Source: Massilia agri
GTDB taxonomy: Bacteria; Pseudomonadota; Gammaproteobacteria; Burkholderiales; Burkholderiaceae_D
DNA length: 64,000 bases
Reading direction: 5' to 3'
NCBI RefSeq assembly: GCF_024753255.1
Contig: NZ_JANUHA010000003.1
Span: 62,001 to 126,000 of the forward strand
Below are positions 1 through 8,400 of this stretch, in pieces (the first letter of the stretch is position 1; each line of letters starts with the position of its first letter). The notes under the pieces are model-generated. The model ran no database searches and had not been told where the DNA came from. It was given only the letters and a program-made list of their open reading frames with translations. A program made the translations under genes and the position numbers.

Positions 1-496
1 AGACGTCGTTCACGTCCAGCGGGCGGCGCTCGCCGCCGTCGACCACATTGATCTGCGGCGCGGCGACCTGGGTGCCCCCCAGGGCTTCCTTGGCGGCCTT
101 GCGCTCTTCCATGCGCTTGGCGCGGTACAGCACGTATTCGCGCGCGACGTCATGCTCGCCCGAGCGCATCAGCGACAGTTCGACCTGGTCCTGCACGTCT
201 TCGATATGGAAGGTGCCGCCGTTCGGCTGGCGGCGCACCAGGGCGGCCACCACGTTGCCGGTCAGCTGCTCGACCAGCTCGCGGATGCGGGCCGATGCCG
301 CGCCCTGCCCGCCTGCGACGGCGAGGAAGGCCTTGGTCATCGCGACCGAGATCTTGTGCGGCTCGAAGGCCACCACGGCGCCGTTGCGGCGGATCACGCG
401 ATAGTCACCACGGGCGACGATCTCTGCGGGCGTGGCGCCTGCCGGCGCGCCTGGGGTGACGTGCGGATTGATCGAAATGTCTTGTGCTGTTTGCAT
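1..496 (-). CDS. nrdA: Ribonucleoside-diphosphate reductase alpha subunit, N-terminal part (cut by window edge)
   Basis: Only the first 165 codons lie in the window. Read on the minus strand from the ATG at 496, the product contains an ATP-cone domain: YRVIRRNGAVVAFEPHKI followed by a helix with VAMTKAF, the allosteric nucleotide-binding fold at the N-terminus of class Ia NrdA. NrdA reduces ribonucleoside diphosphates to deoxyribonucleotides together with the NrdB di-iron radical subunit. A GGAGG ribosome-binding site sits six bases before the ATG. The upstream promoter carries NrdR-box-like operators, which fits the assignment. The catalytic barrel lies outside the window, so subclass and integrity cannot be checked. 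Confidence 0.85.
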   Translation of the reverse strand, partial: MQTAQDISINPHVTPGAPAGATPAEIVARGDYRVIRRNGAVVAFEPHKISVAMTKAFLAVAGGQGAASARIRELVEQLTGNVVAALVRRQPNGGTFHIEDVQDQVELSLMRSGEHDVAREYVLYRAKRMEERKAAKEALGGTQVAAPQINVVDGGERRPLDVNDV

Positions 497-700
497 TGAG
501 CCTCCAGTGAGCAGCGGTACCTGCCGTCGTTTGTCTTCAGCCAGGCTTGTCAACCTGACAAAATTTAAGCAAAGCGATACCCCGCCAGCCGGAACGCCTT
601 ACTGGCACCAGATACGCAGGGTTAGAAAATCGCTGATGAATCAGTGGCTTGCAGAGCAAGCTTCAAGTCGAACGTGATCCTAGTTGCTTCCAGTCCACTA
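497..700 (-). other. Long nrdA leader region, no gene
   Basis: About 230 bases lie between the inferred transcription start (near 730) and the nrdA ATG, and 497-700 holds no convincing gene. Two small dyads are visible: TTGTCA-acc-TGACAA at 547-561 and GCTTGC-aga-GCAAGC at 647-661. They could be a regulator site and an RNA hairpin, but neither matches a riboswitch I recognise. Confidence 0.4.
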
Positions 701-765
701 CCACTATATCTAGTGTTCGATCTTGAGTTAAGACTAATTGTAGTGCCTGACCTAGGTCAGGGCAA
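701..765 (-). promoter_or_regulatory. nrdA promoter with two NrdR-box-like operators and a palindrome in the spacer
   Basis: On the minus strand there is a -35 TTGCCC (plus-strand 760-765), a 17-bp spacer and a -10 TACAAT (737-742). Two sites resemble the NrdR consensus ACACTATATATAGTGT: 701-716 (CCACTATATCTAGTGT, 14 of 16 matches) and 731-746 (AGACTAATTGTAGTGC, 11 of 16). They start 30 bp apart, close to the roughly three-helical-turn spacing known for NrdR. The second covers the -10 and the first lies just downstream of the likely start. A perfect 16-bp palindrome, CCTGACCTAGGTCAGG (746-761), fills most of the spacer. Confidence 0.75.
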
Positions 766-976
766 GTGAATAGCTTCGCAATTTTTTCTGTTTTTTTTGG
801 TGCATGGGCTTGACAATGCAGTTCGTCCTTAACGATGGGCGATATGCGGTGAGTGAGCGCTAACCTTGTCCGCAGACGCTGCTCAAGGCTTCATCAAAGC
901 GATGCGCACCGCATCAAAGTCGTGCATTTTGCGCTGGCGAAAAGACAACATGATGACAGGTGCGGCTCTTGCTTTG
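766..976. other. Intergenic stretch without a supported gene
   Basis: This part of the gap upstream of the nrdA promoter holds a T-rich run (781-799) and no reading frame with a ribosome-binding site or recognisable protein. A TTGACA at 810-815 on the plus strand has no matching -10 at normal spacing and no gene behind it. Confidence 0.4.
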
Positions 977-1085
977 GTAGGGTGGTCGGCTCTGCCGACC
1001 GCGCGTTCAAATCCCGCACGAACGGACACGGCGCGACAAATCATCTGTGAGTTGAACGCGCGGTCGGGGAACCCGACCACCCTAC
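977..1085. repeat. GTAGGGT double-hairpin intergenic repeat, copy 1
   Basis: The element has an outer inverted repeat GTAGGGT...ACCCTAC and an inner pair GCGCGTTCAA...TTGAACGCGC. Between outer and inner parts each end has its own hairpin: GGTCGGC-tct-GCCGACC on the left and GGTCGGG-gaa-CCCGACC on the right. A central 40-50 bp is not conserved between copies. It begins 12 bp beyond the pilR stop codon. Four more copies lie at 8248, 10451, 13498 and 28404. Confidence 0.9.
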
Positions 1086-1097
1086 ATAGAAATATGT

Positions 1098-2570
1098 TCA
1101 GGCGTTGTCGTCCGGCGCGACGATCTCGAGCTTCTGCATCTGGTAGCGCAATTGGCGCACGCTGATCCCGAGCAGGGCCGCGGCCTGGGTGCGGTTGAAG
1201 TTGGTCTGCTGCAGCGCGCGGCCGATGATGTCGCGTTCGACCTGGCTCAGGTACTCGGGCAGGTTGCTGGGCAGGCCGTTGGGGCCGAGTCCGGGCGGGG
1301 CCGGCACCGGATCGGCGACAGGCGCGGCGGCAGGCGCTGGAGCGGGCTCCAGCTCCACGGCGAGTTCGAGCGGCGCCACGGAGGCAGCTGCCGGCGCCGG
1401 CTCGCGCGCGGCGGCATCGCCAGGGCGCGCCGCCTTCAGCGACAGATCCCCGACTTCGATCACACCGTCGTTGGCGAAGGCCAGCGCCCGCTCCAGCACG
1501 TTTTCCAGCTCGCGGATATTCCCCGGGAAGGAGTAGGCGCGCAGCGCGTCGAGCACGCCCGGGCCGAGGGTCGCCTGTCCCGGCCCGGCCAGGCGCGCCA
1601 GGATGGCGTCGACCAGCGGCGCCAGGTCGTCGATGCGTTCGCGCAGCGGCGGCAGCGAGAGCTCGATCACGTTCAGGCGGTAGAACAGGTCTTGCCTGAA
1701 CCTGCCCTGCTCGACGCAGCGCGCCAGGTCCTGGTGGGTGGCGCTGATGATGCGCACGTCGACCGGCTCCTCGACGGTGGCGCCGATCTTGCGTACCCGC
1801 CGCTCCTGGATCGCGCGCAGCAGCTTGACCTGCATCGGCAGGGGCAGGTCCGCCACTTCGTCCAGCATCAGGGTGCCGCCGTTGGCCGCCTGGAAGAAGC
1901 CGTCGCGGTCGTCCGTCGCGCCGGTGAAGGCGCCCTTGCGGTAGCCGAAGAACTCGGCTTCCATCAGGGTTTCGGGAATCGCGCCGCAGTTCACCGCGAC
2001 AAACGGTTTCGACGCACGCGAACTCTGGGCGTGGATCTCGCGCGCGGCCAGTTCCTTGCCGCTGCCCGATTCGCCGGTGATCGAGATCGGCGCGTTCGAG
2101 CGCGCCAGGCGGCCGATCTGGGCGCGCAGCGACTGCATGGCGGGCGACGAACCGATCATGCGCGAACCAGGTGCGCTGCCATCCTGCTGCGGCGCCGGCG
2201 CCTCGGACAATTTGAGCGCCGAGCGCACCATCACGCGCAGGGCGTCGAGCGCCACCGGCTTGGAGATGTAGTCGAAGGCGCCGGCCTTGAGCGCCACCAC
2301 CGCGTTTTCGGCGCTGCCGTAGGCTGTGATGACGGCGATCGGCGCGGCCTTGCTGGATGCCGTCACCTCGCGCACCAGCTCCAGTCCCAGGCCGTCGGGC
2401 AGGCGCATGTCGGTCAGGATCAGGGCGTAGTCATGCTCCTCCACCAGGGCCCGCGCCTGGCGCAGCGTGGCGGCGCTGTCGACGTCCAGCCCCATCTTGA
2501 GCAGGGTGATCTCGAGCAGTTCGCGCAGGTCGGCTTCGTCGTCGACCACGAGGATACGGGGTGCGGCCAT
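1098..2570 (-). CDS. pilR: Sigma-54-dependent response regulator PilR
   Basis: A 490-residue NtrC-class activator. The receiver domain (about 1-120) has the acidic pair D10/D11 and phospho-acceptor D54 (TDMRLPDG). The AAA+ domain follows with Walker A GESGSGKE, the sigma-54 contact loop GAFTGA and Walker B LDEVADLP. A Pro/Ala-rich linker of about 60 residues leads to a Fis-type helix-turn-helix (NRTQAAALLGISVRQLRYQM). It lies 36 bp after pilS, the usual pilSR order. In Pseudomonas and relatives PilR activates pilA, the type IV pilin gene; no pilin gene is in this window, so the target is inferred from family and gene order. Confidence 0.9.
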   Translation of the reverse strand: MAAPRILVVDDEADLRELLEITLLKMGLDVDSAATLRQARALVEEHDYALILTDMRLPDGLGLELVREVTASSKAAPIAVITAYGSAENAVVALKAGAFDYISKPVALDALRVMVRSALKLSEAPAPQQDGSAPGSRMIGSSPAMQSLRAQIGRLARSNAPISITGESGSGKELAAREIHAQSSRASKPFVAVNCGAIPETLMEAEFFGYRKGAFTGATDDRDGFFQAANGGTLMLDEVADLPLPMQVKLLRAIQERRVRKIGATVEEPVDVRIISATHQDLARCVEQGRFRQDLFYRLNVIELSLPPLRERIDDLAPLVDAILARLAGPGQATLGPGVLDALRAYSFPGNIRELENVLERALAFANDGVIEVGDLSLKAARPGDAAAREPAPAAASVAPLELAVELEPAPAPAAAPVADPVPAPPGLGPNGLPSNLPEYLSQVERDIIGRALQQTNFNRTQAAALLGISVRQLRYQMQKLEIVAPDDNA

Positions 2571-2606
2571 GGCTCTCTCTAATATATATACGGTACGGCG
2601 GGCGAC

Positions 2607-4256
2607 TCAGGCCGGCTGCGCGAAGCTGATGACGAAGCGTCCGCTCGCCTTGCGCGGCCCCATGGCCGCGGCGTCGAAGCGGTATTCGTAGTCGAGCTTC
2701 GCGTCGTTGTTCAGGCACAGCTCGCGCGCGAGATACAGCCCCAGGCCCGTGCCCTTGCTCGAGGTCGTGTAGAAAGGCTCGAACAGGTGGGCGCGCACCT
2801 CCGGCGTGATGCCCGGGCCGTCGTCCTGCACGTGCAGCTCGATGCGGCCGGCGGCGTCGCGCGCCGGGAACACCCGGATGCTGTTCGCTTCCTTGCTGGC
2901 GTAGCGCACCGCGTTGCCCAGCAGGTTGAGCAGTACTTCGTGCAGGTGCAGCGGATCGAAGCGCACCGAACTCGTCCCGGCGTCGCCGATATAGACTATA
3001 TCATCGGCCAGGCCATGGGTTTCGCAGAATTCGGCCTTCAGCTCGGCCAGGAAAGGAGCCAGTTGCAGCGGCTCGCCGTTCGGCTGCACCTTGCGCGACA
3101 GTTGCAGGATGTCCTCGACCATGCGGTTCACCCTCGCCACGTTGTCGCCGACGATCTTCAACAGACGCACCTCGGCCGGGCCGTGCAGGTCCTCGGCCAG
3201 CAGCGCGGTCGCGTGGCCGATGGCCGACAGCGGGTTGCGCACCTCGTGCGCGATGCTGGCGGTCAGGCGTCCCATCGACGCCAGTTTCAGTTGCTGCGCC
3301 TGGTTTTCGATGGCGCTCACGTCCTGCATGAAGACCACGCTGCGTCCCAGCGCGCTGCCGAGCGTGTCGACCCGCGCGAAGCGCAGCTTGAGGTGCGCCG
3401 GCCGGTCGCGCCGGCCGCGCAGCAGGCCCTCGTTCTCCTGGTAGGGTTTCACGGTCACGAAGACGGCGCCATCGACCGGCGCGCGCAGCCAGGTGGTGAA
3501 GGCCTGGGCCAGCGGCTCCATCCCGGGGCCTTCGCCCAGGCGGAACCCCGCCACTTCCCCCTCCAGGCCGAGCATGCGGCGCGCCGCCGGGTTGGCGGTA
3601 AAGACCACGCCGTTGTCGCCCACCACGAGGATGCCGTCGCCGACGTCGGCGATCACGATCTGGTTGATCAGCTGTTGGACGTGCAGGTCGGTGCCGCGCT
3701 GTGCCGCCAGCTCTTCCTGCTTGATCAGGCGCGCCGCCAGGCGGTTCACCAGCAGCACGCCGGCGAAGAAGGCGGCGCCGTACAGGCCCGCCTGCATCAG
3801 GGGCGGCTGGCGCTCCTGCATGAAGACCTGCCAGAGGCTTTCCGCCAGCAGGAACAGGGTCGCGACCGAAGCCGAGAACAGGGCCATCAGGAGCGGCGCC
3901 AGGATGGCGGCGCCGGCCAGCGGGAACAGGTAGAGGATGGCCAGGCCGCTGCGCATGCCGCCGGCGGCCAGGTAGAGCGCCGAGATCACGGCCAGGTCGA
4001 CCGCCACCTGGACACCCAGCTGCATCACGAAGCGGCGCTTCCACCAGGTGCCCGCCGCAGCGAAAGCGAGGGCCGCCGCCAGGTAGACCAGGCAGGCCTC
4101 GGTGCTCGCGGTGGCATGCACCCCGTCATCGCCGATGTCCAGGCCCAGGTAGAGCAGCAGCACCAGCGCGATGACGATGCGGGTGACGTTGAAGGTCTGG
4201 AGCGAACGCCACAAGGTGGTGCGCGCTTCGCGCGAGAGCGCCTTCCGTCGTGACAT
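2607..4256 (-). CDS. pilS: Membrane sensor histidine kinase PilS
   Basis: A 549-residue sensor kinase that phosphorylates PilR. About six hydrophobic segments fill residues 20-200, followed by a PAS region, the HisKA box around ASIAHEVRNPLSAIGHA (phospho-acceptor His) and a HATPase with DDGPGITPE and GTGLGLYLAREL. An upstream in-frame ATG at 4364 would overlap most of the preceding gene and adds a Pro/Arg-rich stretch unlike a kinase N-terminus, so I start at MSRRKALS, 8 bp after that gene's stop. The ribosome-binding site is weak, which suggests translational coupling to the upstream gene. Confidence 0.9.
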   Translation of the reverse strand: MSRRKALSREARTTLWRSLQTFNVTRIVIALVLLLYLGLDIGDDGVHATASTEACLVYLAAALAFAAAGTWWKRRFVMQLGVQVAVDLAVISALYLAAGGMRSGLAILYLFPLAGAAILAPLLMALFSASVATLFLLAESLWQVFMQERQPPLMQAGLYGAAFFAGVLLVNRLAARLIKQEELAAQRGTDLHVQQLINQIVIADVGDGILVVGDNGVVFTANPAARRMLGLEGEVAGFRLGEGPGMEPLAQAFTTWLRAPVDGAVFVTVKPYQENEGLLRGRRDRPAHLKLRFARVDTLGSALGRSVVFMQDVSAIENQAQQLKLASMGRLTASIAHEVRNPLSAIGHATALLAEDLHGPAEVRLLKIVGDNVARVNRMVEDILQLSRKVQPNGEPLQLAPFLAELKAEFCETHGLADDIVYIGDAGTSSVRFDPLHLHEVLLNLLGNAVRYASKEANSIRVFPARDAAGRIELHVQDDGPGITPEVRAHLFEPFYTTSSKGTGLGLYLARELCLNNDAKLDYEYRFDAAAMGPRKASGRFVISFAQPA

Positions 4257-4264
4257 CGGCCGGC

Positions 4265-4522
4265 TTACTTCGGCGGCAGGCGCACGTGGCCCGGCGAGCA
4301 GTAGTCGTGGCCGTCCGCGTGCACCGCCTCGGAAGCCGGGAAATGCAGGCCGCAGTGCGCACACTGGGTCATCGACTCGATTTCGCGGACCGGCTCCTGC
4401 GGGCGCTGTTGCTGCCGAGGCTGGTCAAACGGCGACTGCTGGCGCGACAAGGCCTTGAGCTTGGCGCGCACGGCCAGCACGACCAGCACGATCAGGGCGA
4501 TCCAGAACAGGATGCGTGTCAT
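4265..4522 (-). CDS. PP0621-family small membrane protein with Cys pairs
   Basis: An 85-residue protein with one N-terminal hydrophobic helix (ILFWIALIVLVVLAV), a Gln/Pro-rich linker and a C-terminal CAHCG...HADGHDYCSPGH segment that looks like a small metal-binding knuckle. Its ATG overlaps the stop of the upstream cytochrome c assembly gene in an ATGA, so translation is probably coupled. This position between ypjD-like and pilS genes is where PP0621-family proteins are usually found in beta- and gammaproteobacteria. The function of the family is unknown. Confidence 0.75.
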   Translation of the reverse strand: MTRILFWIALIVLVVLAVRAKLKALSRQQSPFDQPRQQQRPQEPVREIESMTQCAHCGLHFPASEAVHADGHDYCSPGHVRLPPK

Positions 4523-5325
4523 GCGCCCCCCCGGTGCAGGACGACTTCGAGCACGAAGCGGCTGCCGACATAGGCCAGCGCCAGGGTGGCGAAGCCGGCC
4601 AGGGTGAAGCGCAGCGCGGTCTTGCCGCGCCAGCCCTGCCAGCGCCGGCCGGCCAGCAGCGCCGCGAACAGCAGCCAGGACAACAGCGCGAACACGCTCT
4701 TGTGGTCGAAGCGCAGGGCGCGGCCGAACAGCTGTTCGGAGAACACCACGCCCGACAGCACGGTGAGGCTGAGCAGGACGAAACCGATCCAGATCACGCG
4801 GAACAGCAGCTTTTCCATGGTGAGCAGGGCCGGCAATTGGTCGAGGGCGCCGGCCAGCCAGCCGCTGGTCGCGCCGCCGCGCGCGTGCAGCCGCGCTTCC
4901 TGCAGCGCCATCAGCACCGCGTGGAAGGCGGCGATGGTGAGCGTGCTGTAGGCCAGCACGGCCACGGCCACGTGCCAGCCGAAGGCGGGCGACTGGCCGT
5001 TCAGCGCCAGCAGGCTGCCCGGGAAGATCATTGGCAGCAGCGCTGCCACGCAGGCGAAAGGCATCACCAGGCGGCGCATGCCGTCGAGGGCGAAGTTGCG
5101 GTTTTCCAGCCAGTAGGCGGCCACCGAGACCCACAGGGCGCTCGACAGCATGATGGCGAAGCCGACCCGCAGGCGGCCGGGCGCGACCACGTCGAGCCCG
5201 AGCGCGGCGCCATGCACCGCCCAGGCCACGGCGGTGACGCCCGAGATGAGAGCGCCCCGGCGCGACGGCAGCAGGGCGCACACCGCGTACAGCAGGGCCG
5301 CGGCGAGGAAGAGGGAGTTCTGCAT
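4519..5325 (-). CDS. Cytochrome c assembly (CcsA/YpjD-like) membrane protein
   Basis: A 268-residue polytopic protein with about eight hydrophobic segments. It contains FGWHVAVAVLAYSTLTIA, resembling the conserved His-containing helix of the CcmC/CcsA cytochrome c assembly superfamily. YpjD-type members are of uncertain role, and the WWD heme-handling signature of true CcsA is not evident. It starts at the ATG of MQNSLFLAAALL and overlaps the next gene by four bases. In relatives it usually lies directly divergent from ffh; here an ABC importer operon separates the two. Confidence 0.8.
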   Translation of the reverse strand: MQNSLFLAAALLYAVCALLPSRRGALISGVTAVAWAVHGAALGLDVVAPGRLRVGFAIMLSSALWVSVAAYWLENRNFALDGMRRLVMPFACVAALLPMIFPGSLLALNGQSPAFGWHVAVAVLAYSTLTIAAFHAVLMALQEARLHARGGATSGWLAGALDQLPALLTMEKLLFRVIWIGFVLLSLTVLSGVVFSEQLFGRALRFDHKSVFALLSWLLFAALLAGRRWQGWRGKTALRFTLAGFATLALAYVGSRFVLEVVLHRGGA

Positions 5326-5383
5326 ACTGGAAGTCTACACCATCGGGATACGACAGTGGCGACCCCACCGGCCTGCAGCCGGG

Positions 5384-6211
5384 TCAATCCACCGCCGCCA
5401 TCCTCAGCTCGTCCGTATGGTGGCGCTGCTGCTCTTCCATCACCAGCACCCCGAGCTCGCGCTTGAGCTGGTTGAATTCCGGCGCCGCCGGATCGCGCAT
5501 GCGCGGCATGTCCACCATGAGGTCGCGCTTGACCGTCCCCGGCCGGTAGGTCATCACCACGATGCGATCTGCCAGGTAGACGGCTTCCTCGATGCTGTGG
5601 GTGACGAACAGGATGGTCTTCTTCAGCTCCGACCAGATGCGCAGCAGCTCGTCCTGCAGGTTGCGGCGGGTGAGCGCATCCAGGGCGCCGAAGGGTTCGT
5701 CCATCAGCATGATGGGCGAGTCGAGCGCCAGCACGCGCGCGATCGCCACGCGCTGGCGCATGCCGCCCGACAGGTCCTTGGGAAAGCGCTGGCGGAAGTC
5801 GCCCAGCGACAGCATGGAGAGCAGGCCGCCGACGCGGTCGCGGATCTCGGGTTTCGACATGCCCTTGATGTGCAGGCCGAAGGCGATATTGTCCTCGACC
5901 GTCATCCAGGGGAAGAGCGCATACTCCTGGAACACCATGCCGCGGTCCGGACCCGGCGCCGTGATCTGCCTGCCGTCGACCGTGATGGTGCCGCTGCTGG
6001 GCAGCGAGAAGCCCGCCACCGCATTGAGCAGCGTCGACTTGCCGCAACCCGAAGGGCCGAGCAGGCAGGTGAACTGCCCGCGCGGGATGTCGAGCCGGAT
6101 GTCCTGCAGCGCGGTGACGATGCGTCCGCCGGTCTCGAAAGCCTTGTGCACGCCGTCAATGCGGATATGCGGGGCCAGATCCAGCTGAGGGAATGCCTGC
6201 GGTGCGTTCAT
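5384..6211 (-). CDS. ABC importer ATP-binding subunit (sulfonate/nitrate/taurine type)
   Basis: A 275-residue ABC ATPase: Walker A GPSGCGKST (52-60), signature LSGGMRQRVAIARVLA, Walker B IMLMDEPFGALDALT and switch His in FVTHSIEEAVYLADR. Sequence flavour places it with SsuB/TauB/NrtD-type ATPases. It is the last gene of a three-gene operon, one base after the permease. These importers bring in aliphatic sulfonates, taurine, nitrate or aromatic acids. No metabolic gene (monooxygenase, reductase) accompanies it, so the substrate cannot be read from context. Confidence 0.9.
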   Translation of the reverse strand: MNAPQAFPQLDLAPHIRIDGVHKAFETGGRIVTALQDIRLDIPRGQFTCLLGPSGCGKSTLLNAVAGFSLPSSGTITVDGRQITAPGPDRGMVFQEYALFPWMTVEDNIAFGLHIKGMSKPEIRDRVGGLLSMLSLGDFRQRFPKDLSGGMRQRVAIARVLALDSPIMLMDEPFGALDALTRRNLQDELLRIWSELKKTILFVTHSIEEAVYLADRIVVMTYRPGTVKRDLMVDMPRMRDPAAPEFNQLKRELGVLVMEEQQRHHTDELRMAAVD

Positions 6212-6212
6212 G

Positions 6213-7061
6213 TCAGTGCTCCAGGCCGCGGTGCCAGCGCAGCAGATGGTTGTTCAGGCGGTTCATGGCGACGTCGATCGCCAGGCCAAGCAGGCCGATG
6301 GTGATCATCCCGGCGATGATCTTGTCCGACCAGAAGTACTCGCGCGCCTCCAGGATGCGAAAGCCCAGGCCGTTGTTCACGGCGATCATCTCGGACACGA
6401 TCACCACGATGAAGGCGGTGCCGATGCCGATCCGCGCACCCGACAGGATGTAGGGCACGGCGGCCGGCAGGATCACGCGCAGGAACATGGTGGCCCCGTC
6501 GGCGCCCAGGTTGCGCGCCGCGCGCAGGTAGATGCCGTCCACATGGCGCACGCCGGCGATGGTGTTCATCAGGACCGGGAAGAAGGCGCCCAGGGCGATC
6601 AGGAACACCGCCGGCGGATTGCCCAGGCCGAACCACAGGATGGCCAGCGGGATGTAGGCGATCGGCGGGATCGGGCGCAGGATCTGCACCAGGGGGTTCA
6701 TCCAGGCGTACACGACCCGGCTCGCCCCCATCGCGAGGCCGAGCGGCAGCGCCAGGCCGGCGCCGATGGCGAAGCCGACCACCACGCGGAACATGCTGGT
6801 CCAGATGTCCATCGGCAGCTCGCCGGAGAAAGCCCAGGACCAGCGCCCTCCTTCCGTGTATTGTTCGAAGGGCACCAGGGGCAGCAGGTAGTCCACCCAC
6901 TTGCGCCATACGTCGAGCGGCGCCGGCAGCACCTGCGGGTTGACCCAGCCCTGATATGCCACCCACTGCCAGAGCGCGAGCGCCAGCACCGGCGCCACCA
7001 AGCCCACCCCAATTTCGCGCCAGCGCTCGCGCGACCGTTTTCGCCTGTCCGGAATCTTCAT
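6213..7061 (-). CDS. ABC importer permease (SsuC/TauC type)
   Basis: A 282-residue inner-membrane permease with about six hydrophobic segments and a basic N-terminus (RRKRSRERWR). Family-typical features are the cytoplasmic loop around RAARNLGADGATMFLRVILP, the EAA-like ATPase-contact region, and GARIGIGTAFIVVIVSEMIA. It lies 10 bp after the binding-protein gene and 1 bp before the ATPase gene. It should form a homodimeric channel in the importer. Confidence 0.9.
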   Translation of the reverse strand: MKIPDRRKRSRERWREIGVGLVAPVLALALWQWVAYQGWVNPQVLPAPLDVWRKWVDYLLPLVPFEQYTEGGRWSWAFSGELPMDIWTSMFRVVVGFAIGAGLALPLGLAMGASRVVYAWMNPLVQILRPIPPIAYIPLAILWFGLGNPPAVFLIALGAFFPVLMNTIAGVRHVDGIYLRAARNLGADGATMFLRVILPAAVPYILSGARIGIGTAFIVVIVSEMIAVNNGLGFRILEAREYFWSDKIIAGMITIGLLGLAIDVAMNRLNNHLLRWHRGLEH

Positions 7062-7071
7062 GGCATTCCTT

Positions 7072-8043
7072 TCAGCGCACGGCCAGGTTCTTCATGGCGG
7101 CCTCCAGCAGGTCGGTCCGCACCCAATCCTTCGCCAGCGGCGGGCGCGTCATGCGGCCGACGCCGGTTTTCACCATGATGTCGGTCGTGACCTGGATGTG
7201 CTCCGGCGTGAGGGCATAGGAATAGGGCGAATTGCGGATCGCGTCCTGGAAATCGTCGCTCGAGATCTGGTTCTTGAAGATCGCCTCGCGCACGTATTTC
7301 TCGGCCACTGCCGGCTGGTCGATGAAGGTCCTGGTCGCCTCGACGAAGCAGCGCATGAACTTCTCCGCCGCCGGGAGGCGCTCGCGGTAGAACTGCTCGG
7401 TCATGACCAGGGTGCGCACCGGCTCGCCGATCGGGGTGTCGTAGGGTTTCAGCACCTCGGCGCCGAAGCCCTTGTTGATGGCCTGCGAGGACTGCGGCTC
7501 GGACTGCATCATGGCGTCGATCTGCTTGCCCAGCAGGGCCTGGTTCAGGTCGGGGTAGGACAGGTAGACCAGCTGCACGTCCTTGCCGGGCGTCGGGGCG
7601 GACGTCAAGCCATGCTTGGCCAGCACCGCCATCAGGAGCACTTCCTGGATCGCGCCGCGCGTCACCCCTACCCGCTTGCCCTTGAGCTGGGCCACGCTCT
7701 TGACGCCGAGCTCCGGCCGCGCCACCAGGCGCGCGCCGCCGCGCGCGAATCCGGCCACCGCGACGATCGGCGCCCCACCCGCGCGCCCCGAGATCGCCGC
7801 TTCGGAAGCGGTGGCGCCAACATCCAGTTCGCCCGCGATGATCGCCTGCATCACGTCCAGCCCCTTCGCGAAGATCTTCTCCTCGACGCGGATGCCGCAC
7901 TTGGGTGCGACTTCCTTGATATAGGAAACGGCGCCGAAATGGGCCAGCTTGAGATTGCCGAGCCGGATCACCTCCTGGGCCTGGGTGCCGCCTGCTGCAA
8001 GCAGGGTGGCCGCGAAAAGGATGCTGCCGAATACCTTCGTCAT
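7072..8043 (-). CDS. ABC importer periplasmic substrate-binding protein (SsuA/TauA/NMT1-like)
   Basis: A 323-residue exported protein. The signal peptide ends near LLAAGGTQAQ. The rest resembles the SsuA/NMT1 type II binding fold: LGNLKLAHFGAVSYIKE, GELDVGATASEAAISGRAGG, and the hinge region LKGKRVGVTRGA. It is the first gene of the operon and probably sets substrate range. The ligand could be a sulfonate, nitrate-like anion or small aromatic acid; the sequence alone does not decide. Confidence 0.88.
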   Translation of the reverse strand: MTKVFGSILFAATLLAAGGTQAQEVIRLGNLKLAHFGAVSYIKEVAPKCGIRVEEKIFAKGLDVMQAIIAGELDVGATASEAAISGRAGGAPIVAVAGFARGGARLVARPELGVKSVAQLKGKRVGVTRGAIQEVLLMAVLAKHGLTSAPTPGKDVQLVYLSYPDLNQALLGKQIDAMMQSEPQSSQAINKGFGAEVLKPYDTPIGEPVRTLVMTEQFYRERLPAAEKFMRCFVEATRTFIDQPAVAEKYVREAIFKNQISSDDFQDAIRNSPYSYALTPEHIQVTTDIMVKTGVGRMTRPPLAKDWVRTDLLEAAMKNLAVR

Positions 8044-8247
8044 GCTTCTCTCCTGTTGAATGCGGTGCAGGCAAACGATGCTGCACAGAAGACGATGCTG
8101 ACGGGAAATGGCCTATATGTACGTGAGATGTGTCAAATTAGGCAAGCTTTCGGGGTGATCGAACGCATCACAAGTGCTGAAAAAATGCGCTATATGGCTG
8201 ACTCGGCGGAACTTGACAGGCTGCGCAAGGTAAAATGGCGGTTTATC
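8044..8247. other. Divergent intergenic region between the ABC operon and ffh
   Basis: No gene is seen. The region should carry promoters for both directions. On the plus strand a TTGACA (8213-8218) and a TAAAAT (8231-8236) are present, but only 12 bp apart, too close to be one standard promoter. On the minus strand TTGACA (plus 8131-8136 as TGTCAA) precedes the ABC operon without a well-spaced -10. Repeat copy 2 follows directly, placing it in the likely ffh 5' leader. Confidence 0.35.
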
Positions 8248-8371
8248 GTAGGGTGGACGGGGACGCCTAGTCGGCTTCGCCGTCCGCGCGTTCAGACAGT
8301 GCGTGAACAGCATGCCTCACATCGGTTCATGCGGGAGTTGAACGCGCGGACGGGAAACCCGTCTACCCTAC
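8248..8371. repeat. GTAGGGT double-hairpin intergenic repeat, copy 2
   Basis: Same architecture as copy 1: outer GTAGGGT...ACCCTAC and inner GCGCGTTCAG...TTGAACGCGC. The left hairpin has arms GGACGG and CCGTCC with an enlarged loop of about 19 bases, whereas other copies have 1-4. The right hairpin is GGACGGG-aaa-CCCGTCT. It is the only copy placed just upstream of a start codon (29 bp before ffh) and is the longest of the five. Confidence 0.88.
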
Positions 8372-8400
8372 CCGAACTGTCTATATTAGTCAGGTAGAAC

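Noticed and set aside
810-840. TTGACA as a plus-strand promoter
   Set aside because: No -10 element at 16-18 bp and no plus-strand gene downstream for several kilobases.
883-1080. Minus-strand open frame of 65 codons downstream of pilR
   Set aside because: It consists largely of repeat copy 1 and shows no start signals or protein features.
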